The position numbers and the translations under genes were made by a program. Below, piece after piece: positions 1 through 4,730 of a stretch of 8,664 nucleotides of DNA. The stretch covers positions 1 to 8,664 of the forward strand of contig JAIOOZ010000639.1 in NCBI GenBank assembly GCA_021414185.1. The letters run 5' to 3'. The notes beneath the pieces were generated by a model, which was given only the letters and a program-made list of their open reading frames with translations, had not been told where the DNA came from and made no database searches. Within the stretch, counting starts at the first letter, position 1. Each line of letters starts with the position of its first letter. Source of the DNA: Betaproteobacteria bacterium. GTDB lineage: Bacteria; Pseudomonadota; Gammaproteobacteria; Burkholderiales; SG8-41.

Positions 1-561
1 CGCCAGTGCGCCGCCGCGATAGCCGATCGCGGCGATGCCGAAGGCGGCACCCGACAATACGCCGAGCAGGGCCGGACGCGTGGTCCAGCCCGCGATCAAT
101 GTTCTGAACGGATGCTGGCGGTCGATGGGGGAGAGCAAAAGGACGCCGAGCGTGCCGAAAGCGATCGCGATTGCGGTGGTCAGCGTGACCGCGTCGCCCA
201 GGAACACGAGGCCGAAGACGGCGACCTGCAGCGCCTCACTTTTCGAATAGGCGATGCCGAGCGAGAAGTTGCGCTCGGCCATGACCCGCAGCAGAAGCGC
301 GGTGGCCGCGATCTGCGTCAGCGCTGCGACCACCACCCAGCCGGCGAACGCCGCGTTCGGCGCGGGCAGCGGAAATTCGCCGACGAAGTAGACGCCCAGC
401 AACCAGAGCACCGCGAACGGCATACCATACAGAAAGCGCACCAGCGTCGAACCCAGCGTGCCGAGCGACGCCGTTAAGTGGCGCTGCGCGGCATTGCGCG
501 CGGTCTGCGCCAGCGCCGCCGCTATGGTGATGGGGATCCACAGCCACGCGGCCGGGGTCAA
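1..561 (-). CDS. EamA/DMT-family permease, N-terminal 187 residues (runs off left edge)
   Basis: This is the N-terminal part of a drug/metabolite-transporter superfamily inner-membrane permease; the substrate cannot be told. The minus-strand frame reads continuously from TTG 561 to the window edge. It starts MTPAAWLWIPITIAAALAQT and shows about six hydrophobic segments, near residues 6-22, 36-60, 72-92, 103-122, 126-144 and 164-182. The ARNAAQR stretch after the first helix and the KSEALQ stretch before the fourth-to-fifth helix region resemble EamA-type permeases. Full EamA proteins have about ten helices, so roughly 100 or more residues lie outside the window. There is no in-frame ATG. The frame is the same as that of the upstream dehydrogenase gene, whose TAG stop at 580-582 blocks any longer form. 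TTG at 559-561, with a GGGA about 7 bases upstream, is therefore the best start. The 18-base gap to the upstream gene suggests co-transcription. Confidence 0.82.
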   Translation of the reverse strand, partial: MTPAAWLWIPITIAAALAQTARNAAQRHLTASLGTLGSTLVRFLYGMPFAVLWLLGVYFVGEFPLPAPNAAFAGWVVVAALTQIAATALLLRVMAERNFSLGIAYSKSEALQVAVFGLVFLGDAVTLTTAIAIAFGTLGVLLLSPIDRQHPFRTLIAGWTTRPALLGVLSGAAFGIAAIGYRGGALA

Positions 562-579
562 CGGGCCGTCCCGCGCGCG

Positions 580-1335
580 CTAGCCACGTCCGACAAACGG
601 CATCTTGGTGGCCATGATGGTGATGAACTGGATGTTGGTGGCGAGCGGCAGGTCAGCCATATGCACGACGGCGTTGGCGACTTCCTTGACGTCCATCATA
701 GCTTCGACCGCGACTTCGCCGTTCGCCTGCTTCACGCCTTTGGACATGCGTGCGGCGAGTTCGGTCATCGCATTGCCGACGTCGATCTGGCCGCACGCGA
801 TGTCGTACTTGCGGCCGTCGAGCGAAATGCATTTGGTGAGGCCGGTGACGGCGTGCTTGGTGCAGGTGTAAGGCGCCGAATCCGGGCGCGGCGCGTGCGC
901 CGAGATCGAGCCGTTGTTGATGATGCGGCCGCCGCGCGGCGTCTGGCTCTTCATGATGCGGAAAGCCGCCTGCGCGCACAGGAACATGCCGGTCAGATTG
1001 ACGTCGACCACCGCCTGCCATTTTTCGTAAGTCAGGTCTTCGAACAGGATGCCCGGCGCGTTGGTGCCCGCGTTGTTGAACAGCACGTCGACGCTGCCGA
1101 ATTTTTCTTTGGTCTTCGCGAACAGCGCGGTAACGTCAGCGGGCTTGGCGACGTCGGTCGGCACTGCGAGCGCGCGGGCGCCCGCGCCAGATTCGGCGAC
1201 GGCCTGCTCCAGCAATTCAGCACGCCGGCCGGCGAGCGCAACGCTGTAGCCCGCTTTCAGCAGCGCCAGCGCGCTGGCCTTGCCGATGCCGCTGCCCGCG
1301 CCGGTGACGACCGCGACCTTGTTTGAGGTGGCCAT
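580..1335 (-). CDS. Short-chain dehydrogenase/reductase (classical SDR), 251 aa
   Basis: This is a cytosolic NAD(P)-dependent oxidoreductase of the classical SDR family with a full-length Rossmann fold. The nucleotide-binding TGAGSGIG motif is at residues 11-18, the structural NNAG at 87-90, and the catalytic tetrad reads N113, S143, Y156 and K160 (YTCTK). The Arg pair after the second strand (GRR, 36-38) favours NADP(H), which is inference. The usual Pro-Gly after the catalytic helix is replaced by CGQIDVGNA (181-189), so the substrate loop is atypical. The substrate is unknown; annotation as a 3-oxoacyl-ACP reductase would be over-specific. The ATG at 1333-1335 is preceded by AAAGGAAG at 5 bases' spacing, which supports the start. 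The permease gene follows 18 bases after the stop, so the two probably form one unit. A hairpin terminator upstream isolates the pair from the CBS-domain gene. Confidence 0.9.
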   Translation of the reverse strand: MATSNKVAVVTGAGSGIGKASALALLKAGYSVALAGRRAELLEQAVAESGAGARALAVPTDVAKPADVTALFAKTKEKFGSVDVLFNNAGTNAPGILFEDLTYEKWQAVVDVNLTGMFLCAQAAFRIMKSQTPRGGRIINNGSISAHAPRPDSAPYTCTKHAVTGLTKCISLDGRKYDIACGQIDVGNAMTELAARMSKGVKQANGEVAVEAMMDVKEVANAVVHMADLPLATNIQFITIMATKMPFVGRG

Positions 1336-1387
1336 GAGTTCTTCCTTTGGTTAACAGGGGATGGTTAAATTTTCGCATGCGGCGCCC

Positions 1388-1417
1388 AAAAAAGGCGCCT
1401 GCGCCGCCGGGCGCAGG
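1388..1417 (-). terminator. Rho-independent terminator after the CBS-domain gene
   Basis: Read on the minus strand, a perfect 8-bp GC-rich stem (CCTGCGCC at 1417-1410 with GGCGCAGG at 1405-1398) closes a 4-base loop. It is followed after four bases by six T (1393-1388). It lies 21 bases beyond the CBS gene stop and 50 bases before the dehydrogenase start, so it probably ends the CBS transcript. The four-base gap between stem and T run makes it slightly less than ideal. Confidence 0.7.
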
Positions 1418-1438
1418 AGAAACTGCCGGATGCGGTGA

Positions 1439-1873
1439 CTACGCCAGAATATTTTCGACCTGCTCCTGGCGCAGCAATTCGTAGACGAAGGCCTCGAGTT
1501 CGGGGCCGAGCGCGTCGCGCGCGGAAATGATGCCGACGGGACAGCCGTCTTCGACCACCGGCACGTGGCGGAACTTGCCGCCGTACATCATCTGCAGGGC
1601 AACCGAGAACGGCTGGTCGGGTTTGACGGTCTGCGGATTGCGCGTCATGACATCCGCCAGCCGCGTGTTTTGCACGTCGCGTCCTTCGGCGACCACGCGG
1701 AACAGCGCGTCGCGTTCGGTGAAGATGCCGGCCAGCTTGCCGTTCTCCACCACGATGACGGCGCCGATGTGCTTCTCGCGCATCAGGCGGGCGGCGTCGG
1801 CGACGGTGGTGTCGGCGGTGGAGGTCACGATCTCCTGGCCTTCGATGATTTTTTTGATGAGACGGTCAGCCAT
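1439..1873 (-). CDS. Two-CBS-domain protein, 144 aa
   Basis: This is a stand-alone tandem CBS (Bateman) module, likely a cytosolic dimer that binds an adenine nucleotide. No enzymatic domain is fused to it. CBS1 spans roughly residues 10-63 (ending FTERD, 51-55) and CBS2 roughly 74-125 (MTRNP at 76-80, ISARD at 116-120). The conserved [ST]xRD motifs that contact ribose and phosphate are present in both. A short acidic/aliphatic tail follows. The frame stays open for another 28 codons upstream, to an ATG at 1957, but the ATG at 1871-1873 has an ideal GGAGGT five bases before it and the protein there begins directly with the domain. It is divergent from the AroQ-like gene and has its own promoter and terminator. 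Proteins of this kind are usually regulators of unknown partner enzymes; the partner is not evident here. Confidence 0.9.
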   Translation of the reverse strand: MADRLIKKIIEGQEIVTSTADTTVADAARLMREKHIGAVIVVENGKLAGIFTERDALFRVVAEGRDVQNTRLADVMTRNPQTVKPDQPFSVALQMMYGGKFRHVPVVEDGCPVGIISARDALGPELEAFVYELLRQEQVENILA

Positions 1874-1878
1874 GACGG

Positions 1879-1884
1879 ACCTCC
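1879..1884 (-). promoter_or_regulatory. Ribosome binding site that fixes the CBS gene start
   Basis: GGAGGT on the minus strand lies 5 bases before the ATG at 1871-1873. It is the strongest Shine-Dalgarno match in the region and argues against the in-frame ATG 84 bases further upstream. Confidence 0.8.
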
Positions 1885-1965
1885 GGTAAATAGCGACGAA
1901 ACTGGAAGCAGGCGCGACCGCGGATGTTGCCGATGATATGCCCGCGCAACCGGTCACTCGATTTC

Positions 1966-1994
1966 ATGCTACGCCCGCCATCGGACGGGGTCAA
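1966..1994 (-). promoter_or_regulatory. Sigma70-like promoter for the CBS-domain gene
   Basis: On the minus strand TTGACC (1994-1989) is separated by exactly 17 bases from TAGCAT (1971-1966). This fits a -35/-10 pair with 5/6 and 4/6 consensus matches. The transcript would start near 1958 and carry a leader of about 85 bases. This also makes the longer CBS reading frame, beginning at 1957, unlikely. No start site is measured; this is a sequence-match call. Confidence 0.5.
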
Positions 1995-2028
1995 TTGCGA
2001 ATGGTGAAAAATCGGGCGGATAGAATTC

Positions 2029-2037
2029 TGCTATTCT
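2029..2037 (+). promoter_or_regulatory. Possible extended -10 promoter for the AroQ-like gene
   Basis: TGCTATTCT matches the TGn-TATAAT extended -10 form. It would start transcription near 2044, about 50 bases before the ATG. There is no good -35 at 17 bases. A weaker alternative is TTGCGA (1995-2000) with GGATAG 17 bases later. The element sits in a short direct repeat (ATTCTGC at 2025-2031 and 2033-2039). Confidence 0.3.
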
Positions 2038-2093
2038 GCAATCGAGCAGCGGAAACCATCATATCCGCGATGCATTCAACCAGGGAGTGAGCA

Positions 2094-2531
2094 ATGGCTA
2101 AAGTACTGATTGTGCACGGCGCCGGCATGAACATGCGCGGCAAGGCGCAAATCGATGTGTTCGGCCCCATGACGTTGCCGGAGTACGACGAGCACATCCG
2201 CAAGTACGCGAAGGAGCTCGGCGTCGAGGTCGAGATTTTTCACTCGAACCTCGAAGGCGAAGTCATCAACAAGTTTTACGCAGCGCACGATGCCGGCGTC
2301 GATGCGGCCATCATCAATCCGGCGGGTTATACGACCGGGCATCCGGCGCTGATGGCGGCGATCGCGCAGGTGCGTTTCCCGACCGTCGAGCTGCATATTT
2401 CGAATCCGGCGCGGCGCGGGCGTGATTCGGAAATCGCGCGTGTCAGCCGCGCAGTGGTGACCGGTTGCGGCATCTTCGGTTACTACCTGGCGATGCGCGG
2501 CATCCTTGAAATGCTGGCTGCCAAAAAATAG
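2094..2531 (+). CDS. AroQ-like protein (type II 3-dehydroquinase fold) with altered active site, 145 aa
   Basis: Length and pattern match the small flavodoxin-like type II dehydroquinases. Matching segments are LIVHGAGMNMRG near the N terminus, HSNLEGEVIN (50-59), IINPAGYT (73-80), VELHISN (98-104) and GCGIFGYYLAM (124-134). N75, E99, H101 and S103, which bind substrate or serve acid catalysis in the family, are kept. The family's catalytic Tyr in the lid (YG) is F23 here. The adjacent Arg that lowers its pKa is Ala or Gln (K18-A19-Q20). The His of the THTS motif is Thr. The AREEFRxxS segment becomes ARRGRDSE and the region is about three residues shorter. Normal dehydroquinate dehydration is therefore doubtful, and a related lyase, isomerase or binding role is possible. 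GGGAG lies about 6 bases before the ATG. The receptor gene follows after 83 bases. Confidence 0.85.
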   Translation: MAKVLIVHGAGMNMRGKAQIDVFGPMTLPEYDEHIRKYAKELGVEVEIFHSNLEGEVINKFYAAHDAGVDAAIINPAGYTTGHPALMAAIAQVRFPTVELHISNPARRGRDSEIARVSRAVVTGCGIFGYYLAMRGILEMLAAKK

Positions 2532-2534
2532 CAG

Positions 2535-2574
2535 TTGCGCCGCAGGTCGCGCAATCGAACGACCATTGCGGTCG
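2535..2574 (+). repeat. Two adjacent inverted repeats between the AroQ-like and receptor genes
   Basis: TTGCGC (2535-2540) pairs with GCGCAA (2549-2554), and CGACC (2560-2564) pairs with GGTCG (2570-2574). No T run follows, so these are not classic terminators. They could slow read-through or protect the upstream message; short stems also arise by chance in GC-rich DNA. Confidence 0.35.
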
Positions 2575-2614
2575 CCGTTTCAGTCATAAAAATAAAATCG
2601 AAGCGAGGAGAGCC

Positions 2615-3577
2615 ATGCAGCGCATTACGCTTGTCGCGGGTGTTTGTTCGTTTATGTTGGCCGCCGCCAGCGCGCTGGCGCAAAGTTATCCGGAGCGGCC
2701 GGTGCGCCTGATCGTGCCTTTCCCGGCCGGCGGCAGCAACGATATCGTCGGCCGCGTGGTCGCCACGGGCCTGGGCGAGCGCCTCGGCAAACAGGTGATA
2801 GTCGATAATCGCGTCGGCGGCAATTCCATCATCGGCAGTGAAATCGCGGCGAACGCGCAGCCCGACGGCTACACGCTGCTGGTGATCTCGACGTCGTTCA
2901 CGACCAATCCGATCATCCACAAGCTGCCCTACGATCCGCTCAAGTCTTTCGCATGGGTGGCGATGCTCGGCGTCGGCCCCAACGTGCTGGTGGTCAATCC
3001 CGGCGTGCCGGCGAATACGGTGCAGGAACTGGTCGCGCTGGCGAAATCCAGGCCCGGCCAACTGGTCTATGCATCCACCGGCGTTGGCAGCAATGGGCAT
3101 TTCGGCATGGAGCTTTTCAAACACATGACGGCAACCAATATGGTTCACGTGCCATACAAGGGCGGCTCGCCGGCGCTGATCGATACCGTGGGCGGACAGG
3201 TGCAACTGACTCTCGGTTCGCTGATACAGACGACGAGTTTTATCCGCTCGGGCAAATTGCGCGCGCTGGCGGTGAGCGGCGCTGCGCGCAGCAGCATCCT
3301 GCCCAACGTGCCGACCATAGGCGAATCCGGCGTGCCGGGTTACCAGACCGCGAACTGGTGGGGGGTCGCGGCGCCGCGCGGCACACCGGCAGCGATAGTC
3401 AATCGGCTCAACCTTGAAACCAGGGCCGTGCTGCAGGCGCCCGACACCGAGAAGCGTTTCATCAGCGAGGGCGCCGAGCCGGCGATCAAGACGCCGGCGG
3501 AACTCGGCAAGTATGTCGCCGACGAAATGGCGAAGTGGAAGGAGTTGGCGCGCATCGCCGGAATTCGCGGCGAATAG
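2615..3577 (+). CDS. TTT-family (Bug/TctC-type) periplasmic solute receptor, 320 aa
   Basis: This is a secreted extracytoplasmic solute receptor of the tripartite tricarboxylate transporter family, which typically binds carboxylates or related small acids. A signal peptide covers residues 1-22 (KR-less basic start MQR, hydrophobic core, ALA cleavage before Q23). The mature protein opens YPERPVRLIVPFPAGGSND (25-43), the family hallmark. It continues with DNRVGG (64-69), PDGYTLL (83-89), VPYKGG (179-184) and a late PNVPTIGESG stretch. Length is normal for the family. A GAGGAG Shine-Dalgarno precedes the ATG. No TctA or TctB membrane subunits are nearby, as is usual for the many orphan receptors in Burkholderiales. 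The gene lies 83 bases after the AroQ-like gene on the same strand, which suggests a shared ligand or pathway. The ligand itself cannot be read from the sequence. Confidence 0.92.
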   Translation: MQRITLVAGVCSFMLAAASALAQSYPERPVRLIVPFPAGGSNDIVGRVVATGLGERLGKQVIVDNRVGGNSIIGSEIAANAQPDGYTLLVISTSFTTNPIIHKLPYDPLKSFAWVAMLGVGPNVLVVNPGVPANTVQELVALAKSRPGQLVYASTGVGSNGHFGMELFKHMTATNMVHVPYKGGSPALIDTVGGQVQLTLGSLIQTTSFIRSGKLRALAVSGAARSSILPNVPTIGESGVPGYQTANWWGVAAPRGTPAAIVNRLNLETRAVLQAPDTEKRFISEGAEPAIKTPAELGKYVADEMAKWKELARIAGIRGE

Positions 3578-3596
3578 ACGCGGCCGCTTTATTCGC
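3570..3596. repeat. Inverted repeat between converging genes
   Basis: GCGAATA (3570-3576) pairs with TATTCGC (3590-3596) across a 13-base loop that contains the palindrome GCGGCCGC. It overlaps the receptor stop codon and lies before the converging small membrane gene's stop. It has no proper T run, so at best it is a weak bidirectional terminator. Confidence 0.3.
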
Positions 3597-3609
3597 AGCC
3601 CGAGTGCCG

Positions 3610-3783
3610 TCAGCCAAGTATCCAGTCCGCAGCAGCCGCCACGCTGTAGGCGATCAATATGGCGGCGCAAAATGTCAGCGCGCTGCGCGTAAGGCCCGTG
3701 GGCGCGCCGATTTCGTCCAAATAGCGCTTGATATAGTAGCTCGCGACGAAATAAGCGACCGTAGACAGCAATAAGCTCAGCAC
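3610..3783 (-). CDS. Small two-helix membrane protein, 57 aa
   Basis: This is an unnamed small inner-membrane protein. From GTG 3783 it reads MLSLLLSTVAYFVASYYI, then a charged loop KRYLDEIGAPTGLTR (19-33), then a second hydrophobic segment (about 34-54), ending DWILG. The two predicted helices with a short basic/acidic loop make a hairpin, so both ends would lie on the same side of the membrane. The frame is open for 60 more codons upstream to an ATG at 3963. That extension is hydrophilic, low in structure and reaches nearly to the cold-shock gene's ribosome site. The GTG has AGGGAAAGGA ending 7 bases before it, so the short form is preferred. I recall similar short proteins near cold-shock genes in betaproteobacteria, but I know no function. 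It converges on the receptor gene (32-base gap). Confidence 0.72.
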   Translation of the reverse strand: MLSLLLSTVAYFVASYYIKRYLDEIGAPTGLTRSALTFCAAILIAYSVAAAADWILG

Positions 3784-3922
3784 CCGCGCATCCTTTCCCT
3801 GCCTTCGCGCACCTGCCGCGACCAGAACATGCGCGCCGGCGGGAGCGGAAAGTGCGCTGTACCTGACTGCCGCCCGCAGATTCCGTTCGTAGCCCGCCGC
3901 ATTGAGGAGTAGACTGTCGCCC

Positions 3923-3958
3923 TGCCAGTCAGGATCTGCAAAACCGCGCAGGCTGGCA
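3923..3958 (+). promoter_or_regulatory. Possible hairpin in the cold-shock gene leader
   Basis: TGCCAG (3923-3928) pairs with CTGGCA (3953-3958). Nested inside, CTGC (3936-3939) pairs with GCAG (3948-3951) around an 8-base loop. It ends 12 bases before the AGGAG ribosome site of the cold-shock gene. Csp genes often have structured, temperature-sensitive leaders, so a role in translation control is possible but unproven. I found no convincing promoter; TTCGTA (3886-3891) with TAGACT (3910-3915) is weak. Confidence 0.35.
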
Positions 3959-3970
3959 TTCAACTACACC

Positions 3971-3975
3971 AGGAG
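3971..3975 (+). promoter_or_regulatory. Ribosome binding site that selects the GTG start of the cold-shock gene
   Basis: AGGAG directly abuts the in-frame ATG at 3976, leaving no spacer, but sits 6 bases before GTG 3982. The GTG start also gives the usual family N terminus MATGTVKWFN. Confidence 0.75.
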
Positions 3976-3981
3976 ATGTCT

Positions 3982-4188
3982 GTGGCCACAGGAACAGTGA
4001 AATGGTTCAACGCAACCAAGGGATTCGGATTCATCGAGGCCGATGATGGCTCGAAAGATGTGTTCGTGCATATTTCGGCCGTGGAAAAAGCCGGCTTGAG
4101 CACGCTGAAAGACGGCCAGAAAGTGGAATACGAATTGACCAAGGGCAATGACGGCAAAACATCGGCCGGCAATCTGAAAGCGCTGTAA
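3982..4188 (+). CDS. Cold-shock protein, CspA family, 68 aa
   Basis: This is a single cold-shock domain of OB fold, a small cytosolic single-stranded RNA/DNA-binding protein that acts as an RNA chaperone. From the GTG start it begins MATGTVKWFN. The RNP1 motif KGFGFI is at 13-18 and RNP2 VFVHI at 27-31. The aromatic residues W8, F15, F17, F28 and H30 that stack on nucleic acid bases are all present. Length is typical, and the protein ends GNLKAL as in betaproteobacterial relatives. An ATG two codons earlier touches the Shine-Dalgarno and is less likely. The gene has its own leader (possible hairpin) and its own strong terminator, so it is monocistronic. Whether it is cold-induced or constitutive cannot be told; many genomes carry several paralogues. 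Confidence 0.95.
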   Translation: MATGTVKWFNATKGFGFIEADDGSKDVFVHISAVEKAGLSTLKDGQKVEYELTKGNDGKTSAGNLKAL

Positions 4189-4246
4189 TACGTACCTGAG
4201 CACCTGCCGCCGGCCTGTTTGGCGGCCACGGCGGCAATCACCAATA

Positions 4247-4283
4247 CGCGCCACAGGCCTTTGACAGCCTTTGGCGCGTTTTT
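4247..4283 (+). terminator. Rho-independent terminator of the cold-shock gene
   Basis: CGCGCCACAGGC (4247-4258) pairs with GCCTTTGGCGCG (4267-4278), giving 11 pairs with one C/T mismatch around an 8-base loop. Five T follow directly (4279-4283). It lies 58 bases after the cold-shock stop codon. A TTGACA in the loop is not a promoter. A further GC hairpin (TGCCGCC 4205-4211 with GGCGGCA 4230-4236) precedes it without a T run. Confidence 0.85.
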
Positions 4284-4403
4284 GCAGACGGCGCCGGAAT
4301 ATTTTTTCATCGCGCCGCAACCGTCAACCCCGCAGGCACCCCCCCGTTATTGGATGCATGCCCAAGAAGGGCACGTTCATTCATCAACCATCGAGGAGTC
4401 GCC

Positions 4404-4667
4404 ATGAATAAGTTACTTGTTGCTGTCGTTGCTTCGGCTTTTGTGTTCGGTTCCGCTTCAGGCTTTGCCGCCGATACGGCGAAAAAAGAAGAGCTGACCA
4501 AGGAACAGCGCGCCGATATGCGCAATCGCGCTGAGACGCTGACGAAGGAGCGCGCTCAAGCTTCCACCCAGGTGAAAACCGTCGCGCCTGCCGTAAAGCC
4601 GCAGAAGGCCAAGAAGGCGAAGAAAGTGTCCCGGCATGATGTGAAGAAAGCGCGTCCGCACGCTTAA
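4404..4667 (+). CDS. Small secreted Lys/Ala-rich protein, 87 aa
   Basis: I do not recognise a named family. The protein starts MNKLLVAVVASAFVFGSASG, a clear signal peptide with likely cleavage after FAA (21-23), so the product is periplasmic or extracellular. The mature part has a charged, probably helical segment (about 26-54: KKEELTKEQRADMRNRAETL and on). It is followed by a Pro/Val stretch (57-66) and a strongly basic tail with KAKKAKK (68-74) and HDVKKARPHA at the end. There are no Cys residues in the mature part. The tail could bind anionic envelope polymers or nucleic acid, which is inference. GAGGAG lies 6 bases before the ATG at 4404; an in-frame ATG 54 bases upstream would bury the signal peptide. 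It stands alone between two terminators; no convincing promoter was found in 4284-4403. Confidence 0.78.
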   Translation: MNKLLVAVVASAFVFGSASGFAADTAKKEELTKEQRADMRNRAETLTKERAQASTQVKTVAPAVKPQKAKKAKKVSRHDVKKARPHA

Positions 4668-4684
4668 GCCGGGCCGCGCACGAC

Positions 4685-4715
4685 AAAAAGGCAGGGATAA
4701 AACCCTGCCTTTTTT
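4685..4715. terminator. Bidirectional rho-independent terminator
   Basis: AAAAAGGCAGGG (4685-4696) pairs perfectly with CCCTGCCTTTTT (4703-4714) around the loop ATAAAA, with one further T. Because the A run and T run flank the stem symmetrically, it reads as a terminator in both directions. It sits between the converging Lys/Ala-rich gene (stop 4667) and the S41 protease gene (stop 4731) and plausibly ends both transcripts. Confidence 0.92.
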
Positions 4716-4730
4716 GTTGACGGATCTAAA

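Noticed and set aside
236..547. Minus-strand frame opening with MAVDPHHH over the permease region
   Set aside because: It is out of frame with the multi-helix permease, is Arg-rich, and stops inside the gene.
478..1326. Plus-strand open frame opposite the dehydrogenase
   Set aside because: It has no recognisable domain and is an exact shadow of the SDR gene.
1874..1957. 28-residue N-terminal extension of the CBS protein
   Set aside because: The internal ATG has an ideal GGAGGT, the extension is low-complexity, and it would begin at the predicted transcription start.
2483..3670. Long open frame on the minus strand opposite the receptor gene
   Set aside because: It is Arg/His/Asp-rich with no domain, and lies antisense to a clear receptor gene; typical GC-rich shadow.
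3784..3963. 60-residue N-terminal extension of the small membrane protein
   Set aside because: It is hydrophilic without family features, and the GTG at 3783 has a good ribosome site.
3976..3978. ATG start for the cold-shock gene
   Set aside because: It directly abuts AGGAG with no spacer; GTG 3982 is correctly spaced and gives the usual N terminus.
4261..4266. Exact -35 consensus TTGACA
   Set aside because: It lies in the loop of the cold-shock terminator and has no -10 at 16-18 bases.
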